Assembly (NCBI RefSeq): GCF_003574835.2
Contig: NZ_CP063196.1
Coordinates: forward strand, 2,232,001-2,296,000
Reading direction: 5' to 3'
DNA from: Thermobifida halotolerans
GTDB taxonomy: Bacteria > Actinomycetota > Actinomycetes > Streptosporangiales > Streptosporangiaceae
Length of the DNA: 64,000 bases
Shown here: piece after piece, positions 33,852 through 43,011 of the stretch
Position numbering within the stretch: the stretch's first letter is position 1
How the letters are laid out: each line of letters opens with the position of its first letter
Notes under the pieces: model-generated
What the model was told of the DNA's origin: nothing
Database searches by the model: none
What the model saw: the letters and a program-made list of their open reading frames with translations, nothing else
Position numbers and translations under genes: made by a program

Positions 33852-34100
33852 ATGGACGCGGTGGAGGCGAGCGGGCAGTTCTGGCGGGACCAGGTGCGCC
33901 AGCGATGGACCGTCGAACAAGACCGGGAGGTCTTGGCTCGCCTCATCGACTACGACGCCGACCCGTTCGAGGTCGAGTTGTACGAGCTGGCCTCCGACCC
34001 GCAAACGCTGCTCATCGACCGCGCCCAGCGACGCCAAGCTGGACAATACGAGCGGCACGTCCGTCGGTTGAAAGACCGAGGTCGGCGGGCCAGAGGGTGA
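33852..34100 (+). CDS. Small helical hypothetical protein
   Basis: 82 residues, not recognised. Highly charged and helical (VEASGQFWRDQVRQRW, LARLIDYDADPFEVELYELA, then an Arg-rich tail). The ATG at 33852 follows GTCGAAGC, a weak RBS. The first gene on the plus strand after the conjugation block; no operon partner. Confidence 0.5.
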   Translation: MDAVEASGQFWRDQVRQRWTVEQDREVLARLIDYDADPFEVELYELASDPQTLLIDRAQRRQAGQYERHVRRLKDRGRRARG

Positions 34101-34284
34101 CGGCAACCGACAGGCACCACGGGCACCACCCGCCCCCGGCAGGCGCCACGGCGGCAGGGTGGTCTCCGCTTCTGAAAAGCGGACGGTCGAGCCACCGACG
34201 TTCCCGGTGCCTGCAGAGCTCGGCCTCCACAGACCGGTTCCGAGGCAGCTAACCGGGTGACTGTAAGGATGACGCCCTGGTGTC

Positions 34285-35396
34285 CTGACTGAGTTTTGAT
34301 TGTTTGTTTCCTGGGTGGGTGTGTGCCTACTCACTTGGGAATTCTCTTGGAGGAGGGGCGTCATGGACGCCCACGACAAGCAGCAACGCCGCTTGACCGC
34401 GGCCGCCCTGTTCGAGCAGGACGAGAGGTCCGACACCCGTATCGGCGACCTGCTCGGCGTCACCGCCCGCGCGGTCAACCACTGGCGGCGTGCCCGGCAC
34501 CAGGGCGGCACCGAAGCGCTGACGAGTAAGGGCCGTACCGGCCCCAAGGGCTATCTGGACTCCGAACAACGCCGCCGACTGCGGCACCTCCTGCGCCGGG
34601 GCGCCAAGGACTACGGCTTTGCCACCGATGGCTGGACCCTGAACCGGGTGCGGCGGGTGATCGCCGAGACCTTCGGTGCCGCCTACGCCGACCCCTCAAG
34701 AGTGTGGCGGCTGTTGAAGGCGATGGGATGGTCGGTGCAGGTCCCGGTCCGTCGCGCCGTCGAACGCGACGAGGAGGCCATCGCGGCCTGGGTCGAGCAG
34801 ACCTGGCCGCGGATCGAAAAAAGGGGGCCGAGACCGGGGCCTGGATCGTCGTCGAGGACGAGGCCGGCGCGGGACTGACCGGGGCCTTGTGCCGCACCTG
34901 GGCGCCGGTCGGACAGACGCCGGTGTTGCACGTGGTCAAGGGCCGCCCGGCCACGATGTCGATGGCCGCGGTGTGCTGCTACCACCGCGGTCACGGGTCG
35001 CGGACGCTGTTTTGTACCTGCCCGGGGTGGTATCACGACCGTGACCTGGTCGTCTTCTTGGACAGGGACCACCAGGTCCTGGACGCACCGGTGATCTTGG
35101 TGGGGGACCGCCTGGCCGCCCACCGCAGTCGGTGGACGCGCGCGGCGATCGAGGCTCGGGAGTGGTTGGAGGTGGAGTACCTGCCTTCCCATACCCCGGA
35201 ACCGAACCCGGTGGAGAACGTCTGGTCCCCTCTCAAGGACACCGCGTTGGCCAACCTGGCGGCGCTGTCCTTTGCGGAGTTGGGCTCGGCGGTCCGATCG
35301 GGGCTGCGTCGACTGCGGTACCGCCCCGATCTGGTGGACGGTTTCCTCGCCCACACCGAACTTCAACTCGGAACCAAATAATCAAAACTCAGTCAG
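34285..35396 (+). mobile_element. IS630-family insertion sequence, about 1.1 kb
   Basis: Bounded by 17-bp terminal inverted repeats: CTGACTGAGTTTTGATT at 34285-34301 and its complement at 35380-35396. The single transposase gene lies between them in two overlapping frames. The expected TA target duplication is not obvious at the ends, so the exact borders may be a few bases off. Both ends and the gene look intact, suggesting a recent insertion into the accessory region. Confidence 0.88.
34363..35381 (+). CDS. IS630-type DDE transposase made by -1 frameshifting
   Basis: Frame one (34363-34878, with GGAGGAGGGGCG RBS) has an HTH domain (LTAAALFEQDERSDTRIGDLL, GVTARAVNHWRR) and IS630-type helices. 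Frame two, entered by a -1 shift at the A6G5 tract (34817-34827), has the catalytic core: DE in IVVEDEAGAG, D in VILVGDRLAAHRS, and E in PEPNPVENVW. The two frames joined make one normal IS630 transposase of about 340 residues. The homopolymer is where one expects programmed shifting, so this need not be a mutation. Confidence 0.85.
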
Positions 35397-35517
35397 TGGA
35401 CGCGGTTTTGTGGTGAGAACCGTTCCACCAAGGCTTCACGCCTGCCAGGAGTCAAGGCCCACTCACTGTCTTACCGAAATTCGAGTCATTTAGTCGGAAA
35501 ATCTTAACGAGATCAAT

Positions 35518-35898
35518 TCAGTCATTCCCCTTCAACCAGAAGCCCTCTTTCCACCAATACATGAGAGTCTTATCTCGAGGATAAGGAAGAGAATCCAAAT
35601 TCTCTCCAAAATAATCTACATCCAGATCTATCGGACGCCACCCAAAAGCAGTACACTCATACTCTACAGGTTTTCTTGTAAACTTGACAAGGTTTTCCTT
35701 ACATGCACCAAATTCCAGAAAATTCTTTTGCGCCTCAACAAGCGAAACGCCGTTCGCCCCTCCAACAAAGCACGGCCAGCGAAGTTGGACTAAATCATCT
35801 TCCCAGAGGCATATGGGGCATATCTCATGGGACCCGGGCCCCTCCGAATAGACCTTGTAACCGCAGCACGGGCAAGGAAATTTTTCCCCGGCACTCAT
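35518..35898 (-). CDS. CPCC-type Cys-rich protein, candidate immunity protein
   Basis: 126 residues. FPCPCCGYKVYSEGPGSHEI then CPICLWEDD is the CPCC cysteine-rich domain (zinc-ribbon-like pairs), found in polymorphic-toxin immunity proteins. The ATG at 35898 overlaps the stop of the RHS toxin gene (ATGA), so it is made with the toxin. This gene is clearly AT-richer than its surroundings (as is the toxin tip), a common sign of recently exchanged toxin/immunity modules. I infer that it neutralises the C-terminal toxin of the RHS protein. Confidence 0.78.
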   Translation of the reverse strand: MSAGEKFPCPCCGYKVYSEGPGSHEICPICLWEDDLVQLRWPCFVGGANGVSLVEAQKNFLEFGACKENLVKFTRKPVEYECTAFGWRPIDLDVDYFGENLDSLPYPRDKTLMYWWKEGFWLKGND

Positions 35899-38800
35899 CT
35901 ACCGACCTCGAATCCCCCCTGCCTCTCAAAATACGAAACCGCATTTTCTCCTGCATTATAATAGGTAACGATCCCCCTTTCGCTCTTGACGCCAAATTCC
36001 CCACTTTCTTCATCGAGGTAGTAAGTCGTACCATCGACGGTCCTCGTCCGAACTCCAGACCTAAGCCCATCACAGTCACACATCAAGTCTTCTGCGGCGC
36101 TCTGGTATTCAATCTGCGTCTCAAACCCCATCTCTTCCCCATGTTTTCTGTAGTGGTTGTCCAAATTCGCCTGACTGGTCCAGCTGCAATTGTGGTTAAG
36201 TACAGGCGTGGCCCCTGCCAGCGCATAGTACGTGTGCTGGTCCTGGACGGTGAGGTTGTGGACGGTGGCGGCTTGGGTCCATGCCTGGATGGCGGTGATC
36301 TGGACCCAGGTTCCTGCTGAGGTCTGCAGCCACATCCCGGGGGTCAGGTCGATGGCATCAACCCACTGGCCGAGTTCGGGGACCCAGAAGGGGTGTTCGT
36401 CGGTTGCGAGAATGACGTCGCCGGCCGCGGTCGGTCCGGGTGTTCCTTCCCGGTCGCTGTCGTCGTCCGCGGGTTTTTCGGTGGTGGCGTCCACGGTGAT
36501 CTCGACCAGGGTCTTGGCTCCCGTGCCGACGATGGTGGCCAGCACCGTCCTGGGACCCTGTTCACCGGTCTCGGGATCGGTGGCCAGTACCTGGTCGCCG
36601 GTCTTGACCTTCTCGATCGGTTTGGACGTGCCATCAGCCATCAACACCCGGGTACCGGAAACAAAACTGTTGGGCCCTCTCACCGGACACGCCGCAGCCG
36701 ACACCGCGTTGCCCGAGTCCTTCTTCATCAGCGTGTTGACCGCCGAGATGATCTCGCCGCCCAGCTTCTTGACCTTGGAGACCAGGCTGGCGAACTTGCC
36801 CCAGCGCAGCGCGTACTTGACCGCCAGCTTGGCCAGCACCCCGCCCGGCGCGAACAACGCCATCGCCACGTTCAGCGCCGTCTCACCACACGCCCCGATA
36901 TCGCCCGTGGTCAGACACTCGATGCCCGCACTGATGCCCAACTCGTCCGCGACGATCTTGGCCAACCCTGTCGCGGCCGCCGCCAACTCCTCCCGGGCCT
37001 CGTCATGACTACTCGACGAAGACGAGGGAACCGCAGAGGAACCACCACCCCGAGGCGTTCCCGTACTGATTCCGTGGTAGCGGTTGTACGCCTGGTGAGC
37101 GGCTTTTCGGGCAGCACCTCTCAGGTTGTGCCTGATTCGCCTTCCACCTGTGCTCGCGCTGACCTGTTTCTTTCCTGGCCCCTTGACCATCAGCCCGTCG
37201 GAGTCGGAGAAGGTGATGGGGCTGTTGTTGGCGTAGGCGTAGCCGTGCATCTGTTGGGAGTCGACGAAGTCGATGATCGGGTCCGCCGAGATGAAACGGC
37301 CAATGTTGGCGTCGTAGGCGCGCGCCCCCAACTGGACCAGGCCGGTTGACTCGTCGACGGTGCCGCTGACGAAGCCCTTGTCGGTGGGCCAGGTGCCGGT
37401 GCTGCCCCGGTCGGTGCCGAACGCGGTGGTGCGGCGGCGCACGGTCTGGCCGGTGAGGGCGTGCACCGCCAACTGCCCGGTGGCCTGGTGGTCGGAGAAC
37501 GTCCAGTGCACCGAGCCGTCACCGGTGCGCACCGCCACGGTCTCGCCCGCGTGCTCATAGAAGCGGGTGGCTTCCACCGAAGGCACGGTCTTGTCCAGCC
37601 GGACCTCCATGCCCGCCAGGTACAGCACCGCCTCGGTGGGGGTGTCGCGGATCAGCCGCTGGCCGTCGGCGTCGTAGCGGAACGACGTGGTGGAGCCGTC
37701 CTCCTCGGTGACCTCGACCAGTCTGCCCTCGGCGTCCCACTCCAGGTCCTGGTCGCGGGAGGCGGTGGTGCGGCCGGTCATGTTGCCGGAGGCGTCGTAG
37801 GTGTACTGCTCCAACCGGGTGCCGGTGGGGCCGGTCTGTTCGACCTGGGTGAGGGTGTGCGGTTGGGACTGGCCGGCGGTGGGGGTGGTGTAGGTGCGGA
37901 CCGTGTCGCCGCTGGCGGAGTGGCGTACCTCGGTCTCGCGGTTGCCCACCGCGTCGTAGGTGTAGGAGTGCCAGTAGGGGGAGGCGCCGCCGAGGTCGTC
38001 GACGTCCGGGGCCGCGTCGCACGCGGTCGTGCCGTGGGTGTCGGGAGTCCACACCTCGGTGAGGCGGCGCAGGTGGTCATAGGCAAAGCACTGGGTGTCG
38101 CCGGGCAGCCCGTAGGCGGTCGGGGCGTCGCTGATGCTCAGCACGTTGCCCGCGTCGTCGTAGGTGTAGCTCTGCTCCAGCAGCGATCCGGAACCGACCT
38201 GGTGCACCACGCTGCTCGACACCAGCCGGTCGGTGGCAAGGTCGTAGCCCCGGGTGGCCCAGGTCACGTCCGACCCGGAGCCGCCCAGGTCGAACGTGCG
38301 CCGCAGCAGGTTGCCGGTCCGGGAGTAGACAGTCTCATCAACGTAGACGTCGTCGCCGAAACCCTCGACCCGCACCGGCATGCCGAGCTCGTTGTAGGAG
38401 TAGATGACCGTCTCCCGACCCAGCGTGCCTCCCGCCGGGTAATCCACGCTGCGCAGGGTTCCATCGGCGTTGTACCTGTAGCCATAGCGGTAGGTTCCGG
38501 CCAGGACCCCCTCGACCGCCGGGATCTTGACCGTGCTGGCCACGACCCGGTTCATCTGGTCGTAGGCCAGTACCTCGGTGGTGTAGGCGTGGCCGTCGAT
38601 GTAACGGGTGGACGAGGTCAGGTATCCCTTGGCCTTGGTGTCGTAGATCCACGCGGCGCGCTGGGTACCCTGCGGGGAGTCGTCGAACAGGCCGGTCTTG
38701 CGGCCGAGCGCGTCGTAGGTGTAGGCCAGCGTCTCACCGCGCGCATCAGTGGTGGACACCAACTGGTCGAGGTCGTTGTAGGTGTAGGTGGTGGTCCCGG

Positions 38801-41800
38801 TGTCGGGGTCGGTGCTTGCGACCTTGCGGCCGCGCAGGTCGTAGACGGTCTCCCACACATTGCCCTCGACGTCGGTCACCGTGGCCACTCCGCCGTGTTT
38901 GGCGTAGGTGTAGGTGAGGGCGTCGTAGGCGCTGTCGGGGGTGGGGCCGTGGTGCTCACGCAGTTCCACGGTGCGCCCCCGCGCGTCCACGATGGTCGTG
39001 GTCGCGATGCCGCCCTCAGGCGGAGTGATGAGGGTCCGGTCGCCCCGGTACTCGGTGGTGGTGCGCCACTGCTCCTCACCACGCGAGACGTGGAGGACGT
39101 CGGTGGGCCGTTCCGCGCCGTCGTAGACGGTCTCGGTCTGGCGGGGGATGTCGTCGTCGTTGTTGACGACCAGCAGCGTGCCGGAGGGGTCGTTGTTGTT
39201 GAAGTAGGGTTCGCGTTCCTTGACGACCAGGCCGCGGGAGTCGTGGAAGGTGTCGGTGATCAGCCGCCCGCCGCCCACCGCAGGGCCCTGGGTCTGGCGC
39301 GGGCGCATCAGCCCGTCGAAGATCTCGTAGGTGGTGGTGTACTGGCCGTCGTTGCGAATGGTGTTGCTGACGATCACCGTGGGCTGGTCCTTGTGGACCA
39401 GGTACTCGAAGGTGGCGGTCGGTGTCGTGGTGGCCTTGTTCCGGTCGGGCAGCCACACCGAAGTGAGGCGTCCCAGCGGATCGTAGGCCAGGTCGATGCG
39501 GCGGCCGTTGGGGTCGATCTCCGCGACCGGCAGCCCTCGGGCGGGGTCGAACTCGGTGGTCGAGACGTGGCCGAGCGGGTTGGTTTCGGCCGTGGAGACG
39601 AGCAGCCCGGCGGCGTTGTGGGTGTGGGTGGTCGTGGTGGTGTTGCCCGCCGGGTCGGTGACGGTGTGCTCGCGCCCGTAGGCATCAAAGGTGGTCAGGT
39701 CGACCCGCTGGTAGACGGGCTGGCCGTTGTCGTAGGAGTCGATCTTCTCGGTCTTGGTGGGGCTGCCCTTGACCGGGGTGGCGCCGAAGGCCAGGCCGTC
39801 GTAGTGGATGCGTTCGTCGCTGATGACGTTGTCGGGTCGCGACGGCGTGGTGTCACAGTTGACGTTGACCGTCTCCGAGCGGGAGATCAGGTTCATCAGC
39901 CAGATGCCGGTGTTGCGCACGTAGTCGGTGCGGACGCACTCGTCGTCGGCGGGATCGGTGACGTCGCCGAGGTCGTTGACCTCCACCACGGCCCCGTGGT
40001 CGTCCATCGTGTTCTCGACACGGGTCTGGAGCCACTGCCCGCCGCCCAGGCTGGTGTAGGTGTGGGTGGCTGAGACTCCGAGCATGTAGGCGCGCACTGT
40101 CGCCCACGGGTGGACGTTCTCGGCGGTCTTCTTGCGCCACGGGTCGGTGATGGTTCTGGTGACCACCTCGCCGTCGACGCCGTTGCGGAGGATCTCCTCG
40201 CGCAGTGTTCCGGCGAGTTCGTTGTGGTCGGTGTGGGTGCCGCCTGTCGAGTCGGTGACGGTGACCGAGCGGGTGCCGGAGGGCTGCTTGTCGCCGTGCA
40301 TGCCGCGGAAGTACAGGTACTCGGTCTCGGAGCGCACCCCGTCGGGGTGTCCGGTGCGCATTCGGACCCGCTCGTAGCCGCGCCAGTCCGACCAGGTGCG
40401 GTACTTGTCCTTGATCAGCCCGTTGGCCTCGACGTAGCGCCAGGCCGCGCCGCCCAGGTACTCGTAGGTGGTGACCACCTCGGGCTGGTCGGCGACCAGG
40501 TCGAACTCGGCGATCTGGGTGACGACGTACTTGTGGAACCAGTCGACCATCTCCGGCTCGCCCTCGGGAGTCCACCGGACCGGGTAGCAGCGCTTGGTGT
40601 TGGCGTGCGGCTGCGGGGTGGAGCCGCGGGTGCACTCGGGTGCGGAGTAGGAGACGTCGATCTGGCCGCCGGACTCGGTGTAGATCGAGGTGATGCGGTA
40701 TTTGAGCATCGGTGCCAGGCCGTCGGCCAGCCCGTCGACCCGGTTCTCCAGCGCGGTGCCCTCGAACGTCACCTTGGGCATGGTGACGGTGCCGCCGACG
40801 TGGCCGGTGTGGGTGATGGACTTCAGCCACAGTGATGGTGTGGTGCCGTCGCCGGGGGCGGGGAAGGCGTGCTCCAGGGTCCAGGAGTCCACGTCGGTGT
40901 AGGAGGTGCCGTTGTGGATCTGGGTGGTGATCTTGTCGAGTTTCTTGCGGGTCCAGAAGGTCGGTGAGAACTGGCCGGTGCACTGGGTTCCGGCGTCGCA
41001 GTTCTGGTCGAAGGGCACATCAGGCCAGTGGGAGGCGTTGGTCGGGGTGAGCTTGGAGGGGGCGCAGTTGAAGGTGTCGGTGGGGATGCAGCGCTCGCTG
41101 ACGGTGAAGCTCACCCGGGCGGGGGCGGTGGCGTAGACGTCGTCGGAGCGCAGACCGTAGTCGATGCGCTTGAGGTAGCCGCCCCGGTCGTAGGGGGTCG
41201 GGGCGGTCTGGGCGTTGCGACCGTAGTGGTTGCGTTCCTTCTCGTACCAGTAGGTGACGACGTTGCCGTGCACGTCCACCACGTAGTCGAGGTTCCATTT
41301 GTGGGCCTGCTGGCACCAGGAGTCGGCGAAGGTGGAGCCGTGGCAGGGCTCGCCGGAGTTGTTGCCGTAGACGGGCACGGTCCACGCCGACCTGGTCTCG
41401 GGATCACCGGAGGACCAGCCGGGCAGCCGGTTGCGGCCGAAGAAGTACTGGGTGCCGTCAGGGGTGGTGACCTTCCAGTACTCGCCGTTGTTGTCGCCGT
41501 TGTTCGCGCCGGTCAGGTGCTCGATCCGGGTGCCGTCGTCGTTTTTGAGCCGGTAGCTGCCGTCTTCGTGCTTGACCAGCTCACCGGCGTGGCCCTGCAT
41601 CGACAGTGTCGCGTTGTCGGTCTTCCAGCACAGGTCGCCAGTGGTGTTGGGAGCCGTCTGGCCGTCGTCGGAGCAGGCGGTGTAGCTGCGTTCGATCGCG
41701 CCGGCGGCGTAGCTGAAGCCCTCGCCGATCCAGGAGGTCTGGTTGTTGGAGGAGGCGGTGCGTCCGTCCACGCTCTGCGCCGAGTAACCGAACCCGACCT

Positions 41801-42926
41801 GGGGGACGAGTCCGCCGGGAACAGGCGGGGCGCTCATTCCGTAGGACCAGGAGAAGTCACCGGATTGGGCGTTGACGTTCCAGGCCGCGGACTGGGAGAT
41901 CTCGCTGGCCGTGTAGTCGCCGGTGTCACCGGCCGGGGCCGCGGTCACCGCGAGCAGGGCTCCGGTTCCCGAACTGGCCGGGGCCACCGCGCTGAGGGTC
42001 ATGGCGTCGGTGTTGTTGGTGGAGTCCAACTCGGTTTGGGGTGCGCACGTGGGGGCGCTGGAGTCCAAGACGCAGTCGTCGAGGGCGACCAGGTGCAGTC
42101 GGGAGGCGTAGTCGGCGCCGAGCGCGGGGGCGAAGTCGGAGTAGTCGACCCCGATCCGGATCGGGCCGGTGGCGTCCACGCCGTCGGTGCGCGTCACCCG
42201 CAGCAGCAGACCGGTGATCCCGGCTTCCTCGGCGGTCTGCTGGTCGAGGATCTCCACGGCGGCGCTGCGCACCGGTTCCGGCTCCTGGGGGGTCGGCGCT
42301 TCCTCGGCTGCGGGCGTCTCTTCGCCGTTCTCCTCAGGGGCTTCTGCAGGCCCTTCGGTCTCTTCCGCTGGTTCGTCCGGTTCGGTCTCCTGCGGGGTGG
42401 GCTCCGGCTGGGCCGACGGTGTCGGCGTCGGGTCAGAAGCGGCGGACGGGCTGGGCTCAGGAGTGTTCTGCGTCTCCCCGCCCTCGTTGCCCTCGGCTTG
42501 GTCGCTGTCCGGGCCATCCTGGGCCAGCGGGGAGGTCCACTCCTCCAGGGTCTTCTCGTCGACCGGGGCGACGGCGACCGTCTCGCCTTCCTCTGGCTCT
42601 GCCGGAGCGTCGGCGCTCTCCGAGGCCGGAGTGGGAAGGTCGGTCTCGACAGTGTCGGGTTTCGGCCAGTCGGCCTCCCCCAGGTCAGTGACCGCGGCCT
42701 CGGTGACCTCGCCGTTCTCCTCGATCTCGGCCGCGACAAGATCCTCCCCCTCGACCGGAGTCTCCTCCTGGACGCCGGGTTCGGGATTGCGGGCGATCGC
42801 GGACGCGGGAACCGCGGCGAGCAGCCCGGCGAGCATCACCAGGGAGAGCAGGAACGACAGCAGGCTGCGCACGGGGGTGCGGCGGGTCGTGGTCGACGAA
42901 GAACCAGGTTCAGAGGTCTCAGACAT
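35895..42926 (-). CDS. Giant RHS/YD-repeat polymorphic toxin with Hint domain
   Basis: 2343 residues from the ATG at 42926 (GGAGGAG upstream). There is a signal peptide or TM near residues 15-38, then a Glu/Pro/Thr-rich stalk, a beta-rich shell with many YD repeats (YTYDAxGN, DxxGRL types), and the RHS core end with ARAYDANIGRFISADPIIDF. Then comes a Hint/intein-like protease domain (FVSGTRVLMADGT near the start, ATDEHPFWV, and a final VLNHNC). The tip is about 95 residues after that Cys-rich end (DNHYRKHGEEMGFETQIEY, GEFGVKSERGIVTYYNAG) and reads like a small RNase of the BECR type. The tip is AT-rich. It is probably secreted and acts in contact-dependent competition. Confidence 0.88.
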   Translation of the reverse strand: MSETSEPGSSSTTTRRTPVRSLLSFLLSLVMLAGLLAAVPASAIARNPEPGVQEETPVEGEDLVAAEIEENGEVTEAAVTDLGEADWPKPDTVETDLPTPASESADAPAEPEEGETVAVAPVDEKTLEEWTSPLAQDGPDSDQAEGNEGGETQNTPEPSPSAASDPTPTPSAQPEPTPQETEPDEPAEETEGPAEAPEENGEETPAAEEAPTPQEPEPVRSAAVEILDQQTAEEAGITGLLLRVTRTDGVDATGPIRIGVDYSDFAPALGADYASRLHLVALDDCVLDSSAPTCAPQTELDSTNNTDAMTLSAVAPASSGTGALLAVTAAPAGDTGDYTASEISQSAAWNVNAQSGDFSWSYGMSAPPVPGGLVPQVGFGYSAQSVDGRTASSNNQTSWIGEGFSYAAGAIERSYTACSDDGQTAPNTTGDLCWKTDNATLSMQGHAGELVKHEDGSYRLKNDDGTRIEHLTGANNGDNNGEYWKVTTPDGTQYFFGRNRLPGWSSGDPETRSAWTVPVYGNNSGEPCHGSTFADSWCQQAHKWNLDYVVDVHGNVVTYWYEKERNHYGRNAQTAPTPYDRGGYLKRIDYGLRSDDVYATAPARVSFTVSERCIPTDTFNCAPSKLTPTNASHWPDVPFDQNCDAGTQCTGQFSPTFWTRKKLDKITTQIHNGTSYTDVDSWTLEHAFPAPGDGTTPSLWLKSITHTGHVGGTVTMPKVTFEGTALENRVDGLADGLAPMLKYRITSIYTESGGQIDVSYSAPECTRGSTPQPHANTKRCYPVRWTPEGEPEMVDWFHKYVVTQIAEFDLVADQPEVVTTYEYLGGAAWRYVEANGLIKDKYRTWSDWRGYERVRMRTGHPDGVRSETEYLYFRGMHGDKQPSGTRSVTVTDSTGGTHTDHNELAGTLREEILRNGVDGEVVTRTITDPWRKKTAENVHPWATVRAYMLGVSATHTYTSLGGGQWLQTRVENTMDDHGAVVEVNDLGDVTDPADDECVRTDYVRNTGIWLMNLISRSETVNVNCDTTPSRPDNVISDERIHYDGLAFGATPVKGSPTKTEKIDSYDNGQPVYQRVDLTTFDAYGREHTVTDPAGNTTTTTHTHNAAGLLVSTAETNPLGHVSTTEFDPARGLPVAEIDPNGRRIDLAYDPLGRLTSVWLPDRNKATTTPTATFEYLVHKDQPTVIVSNTIRNDGQYTTTYEIFDGLMRPRQTQGPAVGGGRLITDTFHDSRGLVVKEREPYFNNNDPSGTLLVVNNDDDIPRQTETVYDGAERPTDVLHVSRGEEQWRTTTEYRGDRTLITPPEGGIATTTIVDARGRTVELREHHGPTPDSAYDALTYTYAKHGGVATVTDVEGNVWETVYDLRGRKVASTDPDTGTTTYTYNDLDQLVSTTDARGETLAYTYDALGRKTGLFDDSPQGTQRAAWIYDTKAKGYLTSSTRYIDGHAYTTEVLAYDQMNRVVASTVKIPAVEGVLAGTYRYGYRYNADGTLRSVDYPAGGTLGRETVIYSYNELGMPVRVEGFGDDVYVDETVYSRTGNLLRRTFDLGGSGSDVTWATRGYDLATDRLVSSSVVHQVGSGSLLEQSYTYDDAGNVLSISDAPTAYGLPGDTQCFAYDHLRRLTEVWTPDTHGTTACDAAPDVDDLGGASPYWHSYTYDAVGNRETEVRHSASGDTVRTYTTPTAGQSQPHTLTQVEQTGPTGTRLEQYTYDASGNMTGRTTASRDQDLEWDAEGRLVEVTEEDGSTTSFRYDADGQRLIRDTPTEAVLYLAGMEVRLDKTVPSVEATRFYEHAGETVAVRTGDGSVHWTFSDHQATGQLAVHALTGQTVRRRTTAFGTDRGSTGTWPTDKGFVSGTVDESTGLVQLGARAYDANIGRFISADPIIDFVDSQQMHGYAYANNSPITFSDSDGLMVKGPGKKQVSASTGGRRIRHNLRGAARKAAHQAYNRYHGISTGTPRGGGSSAVPSSSSSSHDEAREELAAAATGLAKIVADELGISAGIECLTTGDIGACGETALNVAMALFAPGGVLAKLAVKYALRWGKFASLVSKVKKLGGEIISAVNTLMKKDSGNAVSAAACPVRGPNSFVSGTRVLMADGTSKPIEKVKTGDQVLATDPETGEQGPRTVLATIVGTGAKTLVEITVDATTEKPADDDSDREGTPGPTAAGDVILATDEHPFWVPELGQWVDAIDLTPGMWLQTSAGTWVQITAIQAWTQAATVHNLTVQDQHTYYALAGATPVLNHNCSWTSQANLDNHYRKHGEEMGFETQIEYQSAAEDLMCDCDGLRSGVRTRTVDGTTYYLDEESGEFGVKSERGIVTYYNAGENAVSYFERQGGFEVGR

Positions 42927-43011
42927 GGGGGGCTCCTCCGGTCCGGCGGCTCTATCGGCCACCGGACCGTCTGTCTGGGGGGAGATCAGGGGATAAAGCG
43001 GGGCGCATTGG

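Noticed and set aside
37461-40073. 870-codon open plus-strand frame opposite the RHS gene
   Set aside because: An antisense shadow of YD repeats (Val/Gly/Gln-rich). No start context and no known domain.
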